A stretch of 64,000 nucleotides of DNA from an uncultured Arsenicibacter sp. (GCF_945952095.1 NZ_CAMFHL010000007.1:12520-76519), one strand, 5' to 3'; numbered from the stretch's first letter, positions 43,130 through 52,820 are shown. The notes: generated by a model not told the origin, from the sequence alone. A program made the numbers and translations.

Positions 43130-44494
43130 ATGAAGGAGGTATGGCATAGCTATGCGCAGTTGCGGATACTGCTGGATGGGATGCTGATCATGATGGTGCT
43201 GTACGGCTTGCTGTCGTACTGGCAGCAGCGCAAGGCTATTTACTGGCAATATGCGCTGTACATCGTCTGCATGATGGTAACGTTCCGGCTGCTGGACGGG
43301 GATTACAGCAAGGCAGAGTACCTGCCGGGCATGAACTATAAGGTTGTGTTCATGGAAACATTCGCCTTTAGCTTTTACATGCAGTTTGCCATCCTGCTGA
43401 TGAATATCCGTGAAAACGACCGGTTCAGTTTCCTGTTGCTGCGGGGCATGATCGGTGTGTTGGTGGTGCATCTGTTTATCGACAGTATACTGGTACTGGC
43501 CGGGGTGCCGGATGCAATCCGCAGTGAGATCTACACGATTGACCGATACCTGCTCGGGATCGGCGCGCTGGTGATTGTGCCGCGCATTATCCGGTTGCGG
43601 CATCAGGTCATGGTCTACTTCATCGTTGGCTCCTTTTTCTTTATTTTTGCCTGCATTTTCGCCCTGTCTACCAACTTCTTACCGACGGTGTTCATCCGCC
43701 GGCCTGATTTGCCGTTCGGGTATCCGGTAACGTACATTGAACTGGGCGTGGTGGCGGAGGTACTTTGTTTTACGCTGGGCATTTCGCGGCTGAATCACCT
43801 GACCGAGCTGGAAAAAATCAGTGTACAGGCGCAGTTGATCGATCAGTTGCAGGAGAATGAAAAGAAGCAGCAGAAAATCAGCCGGATACGAGATGAGATT
43901 GCGCGTGATCTGCACGATGAAGTGGGTTCTGATCTGAGTGCGATCACGATGCTGAGCCGGTCGGCCCGGAAGCTGGTGTATGATCAGCCGGAGCAGGTCA
44001 GCGAAACACTGCACACCATCGGCCAGACCTCGAAGAAAGTGTTGAGTGCCATCCGCGATATTGTCTGGAGCCTTAATTCATCGCAGCGAACCTACGAAAA
44101 CCTAACGTTCCGGATGCGCGAAATGGCGTATAGTCTGTTTGAAAAGACCACTACCTCGCTTCACTTTGATTTTATGGCCATTGCGCCGGATGAGCTTATT
44201 CCGGTTGACCAGCGGCGTGACATTTTTCTGTTTTACAAGGAGTCACTGCATAACATCCTGCGGCATGCGAAGGCCGGCACCGTATGCATACGGCTCTCAT
44301 TGACTGACGATAAGCTGGTACTGGAAATTACTGACGACGGGGTCGGGTTTAATGCGGCTGCACAACGCGGGGGCAACGGACTTCTGTTTCTGCGGCAGCG
44401 GGCGGATTCACTGGGTGGTGTGCTGGAAATTAATTCGGTAGCCGGGCAGGGAACGTCGATTGTGCTCACCTGCCCGGTTGGTATTCCGGCCTGA
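43130..44494 (+). CDS. Sensor histidine kinase, HisKA_3 type
   Basis: 454 residues. Six or so hydrophobic helices fill the first 220 residues with no extracellular domain. A coiled linker (225-253) leads to the phosphoacceptor motif RDLHDEVGSDLS with His262, the NarL/LytS-type HisKA_3 form. The HATPase part has a YKESLHNILRHA N-box and DDGVGFN. A membrane-embedded signal is likely. No response regulator gene adjoins it, so its partner is unknown. It follows the NadR-like gene by 73 nt on the same strand. Confidence 0.9.
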   Translation: MKEVWHSYAQLRILLDGMLIMMVLYGLLSYWQQRKAIYWQYALYIVCMMVTFRLLDGDYSKAEYLPGMNYKVVFMETFAFSFYMQFAILLMNIRENDRFSFLLLRGMIGVLVVHLFIDSILVLAGVPDAIRSEIYTIDRYLLGIGALVIVPRIIRLRHQVMVYFIVGSFFFIFACIFALSTNFLPTVFIRRPDLPFGYPVTYIELGVVAEVLCFTLGISRLNHLTELEKISVQAQLIDQLQENEKKQQKISRIRDEIARDLHDEVGSDLSAITMLSRSARKLVYDQPEQVSETLHTIGQTSKKVLSAIRDIVWSLNSSQRTYENLTFRMREMAYSLFEKTTTSLHFDFMAIAPDELIPVDQRRDIFLFYKESLHNILRHAKAGTVCIRLSLTDDKLVLEITDDGVGFNAAAQRGGNGLLFLRQRADSLGGVLEINSVAGQGTSIVLTCPVGIPA

Positions 44495-45058
44495 TTACAT
44501 CGCTTTATCGATGTTTTTGATTGCATCGTAATGCTTCTGCAAGGTCGGCAGTGTTTTAGCAGCAAATGCCTTGATTTCCATATCTTTTGCATCGTCGGCT
44601 GCTTCCTTGAAATGGTCGATGTCTTCTTTGTGATCATCCACCATCATTTTTACGTATTTCTTGTCAAATTCAGCGCCCGACAGTTTGCTCAGCTCATCGA
44701 CATGTTTCTGGTGATCTTCGCCCATAGTCGACGGCAGAATGATGTTTTTGCTGGTTGCCAGTGTTTTGAGTTCTTCGTTTGCTTTTGAGTGGTCTTCCAC
44801 CATCATGGCACCGAAGTCTTTAACGGCCTGGCTCTGCGCTTTTTGCTGCGCCAGACGGCCCAGTTCAACTTCCATCATACCGCCGCTGGCTGCCTTCACG
44901 GCAAATTCAGCGTCGTCATCATCTTTGGTCGGCTCGTTGGCCTCGTTCATGTCTTCAGCCTGCTCGACACTATCTTCGTTTTTCTTTGATTCTGAACTAC
45001 ATGCCTGGAATGTGAAGACACCAAGCGAAAAAAAGAATAAGAGGGTCACTCGTTTCAT
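44495..45058 (-). CDS. DUF4142 lipoprotein
   Basis: 187 residues from the ATG at 45058; an ATG two codons upstream (45064) is also possible. Lipobox FQAC after a hydrophobic helix makes it a lipoprotein. An acidic linker leads to a DUF4142 four-helix domain with ASGGMMEVELGRLAQQKAQS and MMVEDHSKANEELKTLA, where His residues recur in pairs of related segments (EDHSK, EDHQK, DDHKE). DUF4142 resembles ferritin-like bundles; function is unknown. Its stop abuts the histidine kinase gene on the other strand. Confidence 0.88.
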   Translation of the reverse strand: MKRVTLLFFFSLGVFTFQACSSESKKNEDSVEQAEDMNEANEPTKDDDDAEFAVKAASGGMMEVELGRLAQQKAQSQAVKDFGAMMVEDHSKANEELKTLATSKNIILPSTMGEDHQKHVDELSKLSGAEFDKKYVKMMVDDHKEDIDHFKEAADDAKDMEIKAFAAKTLPTLQKHYDAIKNIDKAM

Positions 45059-45149
45059 GGTCATATCTGTTTTGTTGAGTCTTGAATCAAAACAGCCTAT
45101 CGGGTAGATAGTTTTTTCGCCACCGGTTAATTGAGTGAACGGGAAAGGG

Positions 45150-45190
45150 GGGAAACAAAAATAGCTACCGCTAAGGACCCGGTAGCTATT
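45150..45190 (-). terminator. Minus-strand terminator hairpin, proximal
   Basis: AATAGCTACCG (45160-45170) pairs with CGGTAGCTATT (45180-45190); on the minus strand TTTGTTT follows. About 90 nt before the DUF4142 gene. Confidence 0.7.
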
Positions 45191-45239
45191 ATGAAACACC
45201 TAAAAATCTATAACCTGAATGATGATTCGTTTGTAAGAG

Positions 45240-45275
45240 AAAAAAAATAGCCACCTGGAAACGCCAGATGGCTAT
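45240..45275 (-). terminator. Minus-strand terminator hairpin, strong
   Basis: AATAGCCACCTGG (45246-45258) pairs with CCAGATGGCTATT (one mismatch), loop AAACG; on the minus strand eight T's follow. It probably ends the FucP-like transporter/DUF4861 transcript. Confidence 0.82.
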
Positions 45276-45492
45276 TCAAATCAGACAGTAAGTAAATAGA
45301 CGTGTTACCGGTGTTTACCACTGTGCTAACCATATTGCTAACCACCTATGTACGAAGTCTATACGGCACTATATCCTTCGTTTAGAATGCATGGTACAAG
45401 ATTACGGCATCAGGGTTAGACCGTGATTACAAAAGAATTAGAAATAAATTAGATTTAGGCTTCGTCGGGGAAATGTGGTTTTCCGGCCTGTT

Positions 45493-46611
45493 TCAGGGGT
45501 TAACCTGCACCAGCAGTGGCGTCTGTAGCTGTTGGCTGAAGCTATGCAGATACGCCATCCAGGCCTGACCGGACGTAATCTGGCCGCCCTTATCCCATGC
45601 CCCACCCGAATAGTAGGTAACTGTTTCACCCGACGGAATGCTTACCTGCGCCAGTCCGTGCTGGTATTGCCTCCGCATCGGGACGCTCCCTTTGGTGAAT
45701 ACGCAGCCAACCCCGATGGTCCCGTCTTTGTTGTGCTGTGGTTCCCAGTAGGCCAGAATACCCGCCTGTTCGTTCAGCAACAGTTGCCCTGGTTCGGGAC
45801 GCAGCGTAATGCCGGCCACCAGCGGCAGGGGCTTGCCGTAGGTGTGCTGCATGGCGACCACAATTTTGCTGAGCTGCGAACCGGCGTCCAGTGAAATCGT
45901 TTTGGTGGTATTCACCGTCACGCCCTTGAAGACATACGGCGCATAGGTAACGCGGAATGTTGACCGCAGCGGCCCGTTGTCGAGCACTTCCCAGGTTTGG
46001 TAGTTATGCACAAACTGAATCGAATCGTTCAGGAAAACACCGATGTCGCCCGCGCCGAGCGTCAGGCCAACGTGATAGTAGTCCAGGCCTTCGCCGTGGT
46101 CTTTGTGGTAGTCGTTTTGTTTATACCACTTGTTAAGGATGAGCTGATCGGTACGTTTGGCCCAGATGTCGCTGCCATAGGCATTGTCGGAGCGGCCGTT
46201 CAGGGCTTTGCCGTAAATCCGGAACGCCACCTTGTCGTTTTCCCACGCAAAATCATCGTAGCGTTCGGGAACATAACGGCAATAGGTTTTAGCGGTCACC
46301 GGTGCCGGTTTACCCTTACGGAAGGTCAGCGTAACGGTTTGCTTCGGGGCTACCGAGAGTTGCACGAGCAGATTCTGTACAGCGGTTGTCCCTTTGCGTT
46401 CAAACTGATAAGGAATGGCCTTGCCACCCAGCAGTACCTGTAACTGACTGGTGTCGGCCTTCGGGAAAGCGCTCAGCACGGCCGGCCACGGAATGTCAAC
46501 GACGGCGTCGGTAAAGGCAGCATCGCTGTTGTTGGTAATGGTTACCGGCTTTTGCGCATAGACAGTCAGCGCGCAGACACTGGCTAACAGGAGAGAAAAG
46601 AAACGTTTCAT
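45493..46611 (-). CDS. DUF4861-family exported protein
   Basis: 372 residues with a signal peptide to about residue 19 (ALTVYAQ). The mature protein contains KPVTITNNSDAAFTDAVVDIPW at the start and CRYVPERYDDFAWENDKVAFRIYG in the middle, the pattern of DUF4861. Proteins of this kind are found in polysaccharide-utilisation and uronate clusters of Bacteroidota and may bind or process sugars. No catalytic residue is assigned. The FucP-like transporter gene lies upstream, 56 nt away, on the same strand. Confidence 0.82.
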   Translation of the reverse strand: MKRFFSLLLASVCALTVYAQKPVTITNNSDAAFTDAVVDIPWPAVLSAFPKADTSQLQVLLGGKAIPYQFERKGTTAVQNLLVQLSVAPKQTVTLTFRKGKPAPVTAKTYCRYVPERYDDFAWENDKVAFRIYGKALNGRSDNAYGSDIWAKRTDQLILNKWYKQNDYHKDHGEGLDYYHVGLTLGAGDIGVFLNDSIQFVHNYQTWEVLDNGPLRSTFRVTYAPYVFKGVTVNTTKTISLDAGSQLSKIVVAMQHTYGKPLPLVAGITLRPEPGQLLLNEQAGILAYWEPQHNKDGTIGVGCVFTKGSVPMRRQYQHGLAQVSIPSGETVTYYSGGAWDKGGQITSGQAWMAYLHSFSQQLQTPLLVQVNP

Positions 46612-46667
46612 AGGCGTAAAAAACGTGCTCCCGTTGAGGAGAGCACGTCCGGAGCAGGAGGGTTAAG

Positions 46668-47930
46668 TTATTTCGATTTCGAGAATTTGGCGCCGAACAG
46701 GAAAATAACGGCGTAGCAGATAATCGGCAGGTAGTAGGCCGTTGCTACATCGGTTTCGGCTACGCGGCCCATCAGCGGCGGGAACAAGGCTCCGCCGACA
46801 ACCCCCATCACAATAAACGAGGAGGCTTGCTGTGTGTGTTTGCCCAGGTCTTTCAGCCCCAGACTGAAAATTGTCGGGAACATGATGCTGAAGAAGAAGT
46901 TGAGCATCAGCAGCGCCGCAAACGAGGGCCAGCCCCAGCTTTGGGCAATGATTACGCACATGATGATGTTGGCCAGCGCAAAGCCCGCCAGCAGACGGTT
47001 TGGTGCGATAAACCGCATCAGGTACGTACCGACAAACCGGCCGATCATCATCATGATCATGCTGGCCGAGAAATAGTAAGCCGCAGATGTTTCGGGCAGC
47101 CCCATTTTCTCAACCCCGTAGTTGATAAAAAAGGCCCATGTGCCACCCTGAGCCGCCACGTTAAAGAGCTGCGCAATGGCAGCCCAGATGAAATGCCGGT
47201 GCTGGAACAGTCCTTTCGATGCTTTCAGGTCGTCGGGAGTCGTCGGAACAGCATAGGCATCGGCTTCTGCCGTTTCGACCGCATGGGCGTCCTGTACCGG
47301 CGGCACTTTCACAAACGTAAAGGAAACGGCAATCGCCAGAATAACGGAGCCGATCACTACATAAAGCAATTTAACCGAACCCAGATCGTCGGTACCGGTT
47401 GTGTTACCGCCGAGGATAAAATAACCACCGATGGCGGGCCCGATTACGGCGCCCAGCCCGTTAAAGGCCTGCGCAAAGTTGATCCGCTGATCGCTGGTAC
47501 GTACATCGCCGAGGCCGGCCACAAACGGGTGCGCCACGGTTTCAAGCGTAGCCAGACCGCAGGCCAGAATAAAGAGCGCGATCCGGAAAAAACCGAACGA
47601 TTCGGCATTTGCCGCCGGAATGAACAGGAACGCACCGGCCGCATACAGCGTCAGGCCGAGCAGTACTCCGTTCTTGTACCCGAAACGCTTCATAAATAAA
47701 CCGGCGGGAATACCCATCACGGCATAGGCGCCGAAAATCGAAAACTGCACCAGGCCCGATTCGGCTTTGCTGACGTGCAGTACGTTCTGGAAGTGCCGGT
47801 TCAGCACATCCCCCATGGTAATGGCAATGCCCCAGAGCATAAACAGGGACGTGACAAACACGAGGGTGGTGATGTATTTTTTTTCGGTAAAAGCGGCCGG
47901 TTGGCCGACCGCAGCAGGCGTTGCTTGCAT
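46668..47930 (-). CDS. Sugar MFS transporter, FucP/NagP type
   Basis: 420 residues with 12 hydrophobic helices. LFMLWGIAITMGDVLNRHFQ in helix 1 (the WGxxxxxNxxL pattern of FucP-like proton symporters), AYAVMGIPAGLFMKRFGYKNG after helix 2 and ALFPPLMGRVAE late. It should import a monosaccharide such as a hexose, fucose or N-acetyl sugar. Adjacent DUF4861 gene suggests the product of a polysaccharide breakdown. It is divergent from the cytochrome dehydrogenase gene. Confidence 0.9.
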   Translation of the reverse strand: MQATPAAVGQPAAFTEKKYITTLVFVTSLFMLWGIAITMGDVLNRHFQNVLHVSKAESGLVQFSIFGAYAVMGIPAGLFMKRFGYKNGVLLGLTLYAAGAFLFIPAANAESFGFFRIALFILACGLATLETVAHPFVAGLGDVRTSDQRINFAQAFNGLGAVIGPAIGGYFILGGNTTGTDDLGSVKLLYVVIGSVILAIAVSFTFVKVPPVQDAHAVETAEADAYAVPTTPDDLKASKGLFQHRHFIWAAIAQLFNVAAQGGTWAFFINYGVEKMGLPETSAAYYFSASMIMMMIGRFVGTYLMRFIAPNRLLAGFALANIIMCVIIAQSWGWPSFAALLMLNFFFSIMFPTIFSLGLKDLGKHTQQASSFIVMGVVGGALFPPLMGRVAETDVATAYYLPIICYAVIFLFGAKFSKSK

Positions 47931-48139
47931 GGAAGAATCGGGTTAAGCTTTAATTAGTGTTACAAGGTCAATCTAGTATAGGCAAAAAACAGGATAATAT
48001 ACCCTAACCAGACAGGTATAATCCGAAAAACAACCGGAAACAGCGTAAATAATTGTAAATTTTGTAGAAGAATTAGGAGTATCCGGCCCCTTGCCTGCGC
48101 TTTATCCGGTAATGTGTCGTGTAGCCTGACTGATATGGC

Positions 48140-50671
48140 ATGATCAAGCCTGTAGTATCACTTACGTTATTAGGTATAGAGCTGGGCTCGCTGCTGAGCT
48201 TCGCCCCGAATTTCCGGACAGTATCCGGCGACGAACTGTCGCCCGTACGGACACCGGCTGACGAACTGGCGACGTTCCGGCTGGAACCCGGATTAGCCGT
48301 GCAGCTTGTTGCCTCGGAACCCATGATACAGGATCCGGTGGGGATGAGTTTCGACGCCGACGGCCGGCTGTGGGTGGTGGAAATGCGCGGGTTCATGGCA
48401 ACCATCGACGGCAAGGGCGAAAACCTGCCAACGGGCCGGGTATCGGTACTCGAAGACCGGAACGGCGATGGCCTGATGGACAAAAGCACCGTTTTCCTGG
48501 ATAGCCTCGTCATGCCCCGGACGCTTGCCTTTGCCAAGGGTGGGGTACTGATCGGCGATTATCAGTCGCTCTGGTTTGTCGAAGACCTGAATGGTGATCT
48601 GAAAGCCGACCGGAAAACGCTGATCGACCCGAAATACGCGGCAGGTGGCTTGCCCGAACACGCCCCGAACGGCATGTGGCGGAATATCGACAACTGGTAT
48701 TACAACGCTAAATCACGAATCCGGTACCGGTTGTCGGCTAACGGTGAGTGGCAGCGTGATACTACTGAATTTCGTGGCCAATGGGGAATCAGTCACGACA
48801 ATAAAGGACATCTCTACTATAACTACAACTGGTCGCAACTGCACGCCGATCTGGTGCCGCCCAACTACCTGAACCGGAATAAATACCATACGCCGACGAC
48901 AGGCATAGATTACGGCGTGACTGCCGAACGCCGCGTGTATCCGATCCGCGCCACACCGGCCGTCAACCGCGGATATATTCCCGGAACGCTGGACAAAGAG
49001 GGACGTTTGCAGGAGTTTACCGCTGCCTGTTCGCCGCTTATTTACCGCGGCACGGCCCTGCCCGCCACCTTTCAGGGGAATGCATTTGTGTGCGAACCGG
49101 CGGGTAATCTCATAAAACGGAATATTATTGAAGAGGCTGGTCTGTTTCCGGCGGGACACGATCCGCATCCGGGGCGGGAGTTTCTGGCTTCAACCGACGA
49201 ACGCTTCCGGCCGGTGCAGCTGGCAACCGGCCCCGACGGAGCCTTGTACGTGACTGATATGTACCGCGGGTTGATTCAGCACGGCGCCTACATTACGCCC
49301 TACCTGAAAGAACAGACCCTTGCCCGTAAACTGGATGCACCGGTGCACGGGGGGCGTATCTGGCGCATTGTGCCGGAAAACCGGCAACCGGTAGCCCCGA
49401 AAAAACTGTCGTCGGTGTCGTCCGGCGAACTGGTGCGTGAACTGGCTAACGCCGACGGCTGGCACCGCGACATGGCCCAGCGGCTGCTCATTGAGCGGGC
49501 CGATAAAAGCACTCAGGCCGCGCTGGTACAGCTGGCGCAGAAAGGGACGAATGAATACGGACGGTTACAGGCGCTCTGGACGCTGGATGGTCTGGGCCTG
49601 AGTCAGGCCCCGGTACTGATCCCGCTGCTGACTGATAAAAGTACCCTCATTCAGGCAACGGCCCTGCGGTTGCTGGAACCACTGGCAAACGCAAATGCTG
49701 CCGTGAAAGCTCAGGTCGCCGGCCAATTAATGAACCGCGTGAAAGCAATGCCGGTTGATGTGGCGCTTCAGGTAGCACTGTCGGCGCGGTCGCTGGATAC
49801 GAAAGCCGCTCATGGCCTGCTGGCGGAGCTTGCGGCCCGGTTCAACGATCAGGCCCTGATCCGGGATGCGGTCATGAGTAGTTTGCAGGATCAGGAGCTG
49901 GTGTTTCTGCGGAAACTGCGTGAATCGCCGTACTGGCGGAGCCGCGAAGCCGGTAAGGAGATCCTGCTGGAGATGCTGACCTCGGCCATTATCCGTAAGG
50001 CAGATGCTGCTGAAATGTCGGCCATGCTGCGTCTGCTGGAAACGACTACACCGGCAACCGGCTGGCAGCAACTGGCTATCTGGAGCGGTATGAGCGCCTA
50101 TGCTAATGATAAACAACGCAAACCGACAAAACTGGCAACGGCGCCTGCCTTACTGACGCAAAAGCAAAAAAAACTTACGACCGAACAGCAGGCTGCGCTG
50201 AACGGCCTCTTTGAATGGCCGGGCCACACGGTACAGGAAAGCCGGTCGGCGAAGCGGTTTGCCTTGTCGGCCGAGGAGCAGAAGCTGTTTGTGCTGGGTC
50301 GCCAGCATTACCTGACTACCTGTGCAGGTTGCCACGGCAGTGACGGGAACGGCCTGAAGCGGTTTGCGCCCCCGCTCAATGGCTCCGACTGGGTAACCGG
50401 CGACGAAAAGCGGCTGGCCCTGATTGTGCTGCATGGTCTGGAAGGACCGATTGAGGTGGCTGGCAAAACATACGATTCGCCGGATATTCTGCCGGTCATG
50501 CCCTCGCTGGCTACGATGGACGATGCGGCAATCTCGGCCGTACTGATGTACATCCGGAATGCCTGGAGCAACGACGGCGGCCCGATCAACCGGCGGACCG
50601 TAAGCATGACCCGCGTATTGTCGCAGGGCCGCGTAATGCCCTGGACCGCCAAAGAATTAAACAACCAATAA
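48140..50671 (+). CDS. PVC-type beta-propeller dehydrogenase with cytochrome c domain
   Basis: 843 residues, exported (hydrophobic N-terminus of about 20 residues). The first 400 residues are a beta-propeller with SFDADGRLWVVEMRGF and GPDGALYVTDMYRGL. A HEAT-like helical part (about 430-690) follows. The C-terminal cytochrome c domain has CAGCH at 728-732 and a late PVMPSL, whose Met is a likely sixth haem ligand. This architecture is that of membrane-bound dehydrogenases common in planctomycetes and Bacteroidota, proposed to oxidise sugars or sugar acids. First gene of the plus-strand carbohydrate operon. Confidence 0.88.
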   Translation: MIKPVVSLTLLGIELGSLLSFAPNFRTVSGDELSPVRTPADELATFRLEPGLAVQLVASEPMIQDPVGMSFDADGRLWVVEMRGFMATIDGKGENLPTGRVSVLEDRNGDGLMDKSTVFLDSLVMPRTLAFAKGGVLIGDYQSLWFVEDLNGDLKADRKTLIDPKYAAGGLPEHAPNGMWRNIDNWYYNAKSRIRYRLSANGEWQRDTTEFRGQWGISHDNKGHLYYNYNWSQLHADLVPPNYLNRNKYHTPTTGIDYGVTAERRVYPIRATPAVNRGYIPGTLDKEGRLQEFTAACSPLIYRGTALPATFQGNAFVCEPAGNLIKRNIIEEAGLFPAGHDPHPGREFLASTDERFRPVQLATGPDGALYVTDMYRGLIQHGAYITPYLKEQTLARKLDAPVHGGRIWRIVPENRQPVAPKKLSSVSSGELVRELANADGWHRDMAQRLLIERADKSTQAALVQLAQKGTNEYGRLQALWTLDGLGLSQAPVLIPLLTDKSTLIQATALRLLEPLANANAAVKAQVAGQLMNRVKAMPVDVALQVALSARSLDTKAAHGLLAELAARFNDQALIRDAVMSSLQDQELVFLRKLRESPYWRSREAGKEILLEMLTSAIIRKADAAEMSAMLRLLETTTPATGWQQLAIWSGMSAYANDKQRKPTKLATAPALLTQKQKKLTTEQQAALNGLFEWPGHTVQESRSAKRFALSAEEQKLFVLGRQHYLTTCAGCHGSDGNGLKRFAPPLNGSDWVTGDEKRLALIVLHGLEGPIEVAGKTYDSPDILPVMPSLATMDDAAISAVLMYIRNAWSNDGGPINRRTVSMTRVLSQGRVMPWTAKELNNQ

Positions 50672-50686
50672 CCGTACTGGCGACCC

Positions 50687-50776
50687 CACGTGGTCGCCCA
50701 ATTAATGCACGTGGTCGCCCGGAATTCATGATTAATGCACGTGGTCGCCCTTTGGAATTAATGTACGGCATCGCCC
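50687..50776 (+). repeat. Four spaced copies of CACGTGGTCGCCC
   Basis: Exact copies at 50687-50699, 50708-50720 and 50738-50750, and a diverged copy TACGGCATCGCCC at 50764-50776. An ATTAATG or AATTAATG block precedes units 2-4. GGCGACC before unit 1 can pair with its GGTCGCC. The array fills the gap after the cytochrome gene. Confidence 0.75.
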
Positions 50777-50802
50777 AAAAATACCAACAACCCTGAAACC
50801 CG

Positions 50803-51867
50803 ATGAATAGACGGACGTTTTTGCATCAATCAGCACTCGGAGCAGCCGCGTTCTCGGTGCCCGCATGGCCGACGGCAGGCTTTGCCAAAGAAGTACCGAT
50901 GGGGGTGGTGGTGCATTCCTACGGCTTTCGCTGGAATTCGAAAGCGGATAGCCGGACATACCCGGGGTTTACCAACGCTATTGACCTGCTGGAGCATTGC
51001 CACGAGATCGGGGCCGGCGGCATTCAGGTAGTTGTGAAGGACTGGAGCGCCGATTTTGCCAGTAAAGTGCGTGACCGGCGCGAAAAACTGGGCATGTACC
51101 TCGAAGGGTCAATCGGGATGCCGAAAAAAGCGGAGGATGTCCCTGCCTTTGAACAGGATGTACAGCGGGCTAAAGAGGCTGGCGTGCAGGTGTTGCGGAC
51201 AGTCAGTCTGGGCGGCCGCCGGTATGAGACCTTTAAAACACTTGATGAATTCCGGCAGTTTCAGAAGGCCGGTCTGGCAGCGATGCAGCTGGCCGAACCG
51301 GTGTTGCGGAAACACAGGGTAAAACTTGCGGTCGAAAACCACAAAGACTGGCGGGCACCCGAGCTGGTGGCCGTCCTGAAACAGGTCAGCAGCGAGTATG
51401 TGGGCACAACGATTGATTTTGGCAACAGCATCGCGCTGCTGGAAGACCCGATGGAGGTCATGCAGGCGCTTGCGCCCTACGTGATGAGTACCCACATCAA
51501 AGACATGGCTGTAGCCGAATATGCTGACGGCTTCCTGCTGTCGGAAGTACCGCTCGGCACCGGTATACTTGATTTGCCGAAAATGGTCGCCCTGTGCCGG
51601 CAACATAATCCGTCGGTAACCTTTAATCTCGAAATGATTACCCGCGATCCGCTCGAAATACCTTGTCTGAAAAAAGAATACTGGGCCACGTTTGCCGATG
51701 TGCCGGGGTCAGCGCTGGCACGTACCCTGCACATGGTCAGGACACATAAGCCGGCGCAGGAACTGCCGCGTACGACACCATTGTCGCCGGAAAACCGGCT
51801 GGCCGCCGAGGAAGCAAACATCGTTTCCTGCCTGACCTACAGTAAGAACCAGCTAGCCATGCGGTGA
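50803..51867 (+). CDS. Sugar phosphate isomerase/epimerase-type TIM-barrel protein
   Basis: 354 residues with a twin-arginine-like signal peptide (NRRTFLHQSALGAAAFSVP), so it is probably exported folded. The rest is a xylose-isomerase-like AP2-endonuclease barrel: VKDWSADFASKVRDRREKLG, LAVENHKDWRAPEL and GTTIDFGNSIALLEDP, with metal-binding Glu and Asp candidates in AVENH and DFGN, and THIKDM near 227-232. Such proteins isomerise sugars or cyclitols. Second gene of the carbohydrate operon, behind the repeat array. Confidence 0.85.
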   Translation: MNRRTFLHQSALGAAAFSVPAWPTAGFAKEVPMGVVVHSYGFRWNSKADSRTYPGFTNAIDLLEHCHEIGAGGIQVVVKDWSADFASKVRDRREKLGMYLEGSIGMPKKAEDVPAFEQDVQRAKEAGVQVLRTVSLGGRRYETFKTLDEFRQFQKAGLAAMQLAEPVLRKHRVKLAVENHKDWRAPELVAVLKQVSSEYVGTTIDFGNSIALLEDPMEVMQALAPYVMSTHIKDMAVAEYADGFLLSEVPLGTGILDLPKMVALCRQHNPSVTFNLEMITRDPLEIPCLKKEYWATFADVPGSALARTLHMVRTHKPAQELPRTTPLSPENRLAAEEANIVSCLTYSKNQLAMR

Positions 51868-51868
51868 T

Positions 51869-52024
51869 AAATGAATGTAAAATGAATAGTGTAAAATGGA
51901 TAATGGCCCTTGCGGCCAGTACGGATTTCCCCGCCGGAAGTCCGGCCGGTTTTACATGTATACGTTCCATTAATGATCATTTCGTGAGCTGCCATTATAC
52001 ATTTTTCATTACTCATTATTCATT
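51869..52024. repeat. AATG-type inverted repeat element
   Basis: Left arm 51869-51907 and right arm 51991-52024 are both built of AATG-rich units and are imperfect inverse copies. Their inner ends ATAATGGC (51900-51907) and GCCATTAT (51991-51998) match perfectly. The element fills the gap between the TIM-barrel and SDR genes. Confidence 0.7.
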
Positions 52025-52030
52025 AAAACA

Positions 52031-52816
52031 ATGCCCCACGAACCACTGCCCGGACTAAAACAATTTGACCTGACAGGACGGGCTGCCATTATTACGGGCG
52101 GCTCAAAAGGCCTTGGCCTGGCGATGGCCGCCGGACTGGCTTCCGCCGGTTGCCGGATTATGCTGGTAAACCGGAATGCTGCCGAAGGAGAGGCCGCTGC
52201 CCGGCAACTGGCTGATGACTTTGGCGTTGATACCCGCTCGTTTGCCGCCGATATCACCGATCAGGCTCAGACAGAAGCCATGGCACAGGCGGCTATGGAT
52301 GCGTTTGGCCGGATCGACATTCTCATTAACAGTGCCGGTATCAATATCCGGGGCGCCATTGATGAGCTGACGCAGGATGATTTTAACAAAGTCATGCAGG
52401 TGAATGTCAACGGCACCTGGTTGTGTAGCCGGGCCGTAACGCCGTTTATGAAAGCACAGCAACGGGGACGTATCATTAATCTGGCCAGTACACTGGGGCT
52501 GGTGGGGTTGTCAAACCGGACACCCTACACGGCCAGTAAAGGCGCCGTGGTGCAGATGACCCGCTCGCTGGCGCTTGAGCTGGCCCCGTTCAACATCAAC
52601 GTGAATGCCATCTGTCCAGGCCCGTTCCTGACCGAGATGAATCTGCCCATTGCTGATACTGAAGAGGGGCAGCGGTTTGTGGTTGGTGCAACCGCGCTCG
52701 GACGTTGGGGGCACATGCGTGAAATTCAGGGTGCGGCCATTTTTCTGGCCAGCGACGCCGGGAGCTACATGGTTGGCTCCATGCTCACCGTCGACGGCGG
52801 CTGGACGGCGCGGTAG
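52031..52816 (+). CDS. SDR-family oxidoreductase, gluconate 5-dehydrogenase-like
   Basis: 261 residues, classical short-chain dehydrogenase. The cofactor loop TGGSKGLG is at 22-29, NSAG near 100-103 and the catalytic triad is Ser153, Tyr166, Lys170. A WxxR-type end LTVDGGWTAR closes the protein. The sequence looks like the gluconate 5-dehydrogenase / KduD group, which oxidises or reduces keto-sugar acids in uronate catabolism; the exact substrate is inference. Third gene of the operon. Confidence 0.9.
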   Translation: MPHEPLPGLKQFDLTGRAAIITGGSKGLGLAMAAGLASAGCRIMLVNRNAAEGEAAARQLADDFGVDTRSFAADITDQAQTEAMAQAAMDAFGRIDILINSAGINIRGAIDELTQDDFNKVMQVNVNGTWLCSRAVTPFMKAQQRGRIINLASTLGLVGLSNRTPYTASKGAVVQMTRSLALELAPFNINVNAICPGPFLTEMNLPIADTEEGQRFVVGATALGRWGHMREIQGAAIFLASDAGSYMVGSMLTVDGGWTAR

Positions 52817-52820
52817 CAAG

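Larger units (their letters stand above)
45065..45492. other. Gap with two tandem minus-strand terminators
   Basis: No gene supported. It contains the terminators at 45150-45190 and 45240-45275 and an otherwise featureless AT-rich stretch at 45280-45492, probably the 3' UTR of the DUF4861 operon. Confidence 0.5.

Noticed and set aside
50687..50776. CRISPR array
   Set aside because: Units are only 13 nt, spacings are uneven (21, 30, 26 nt starts) and no cas gene is in the window.
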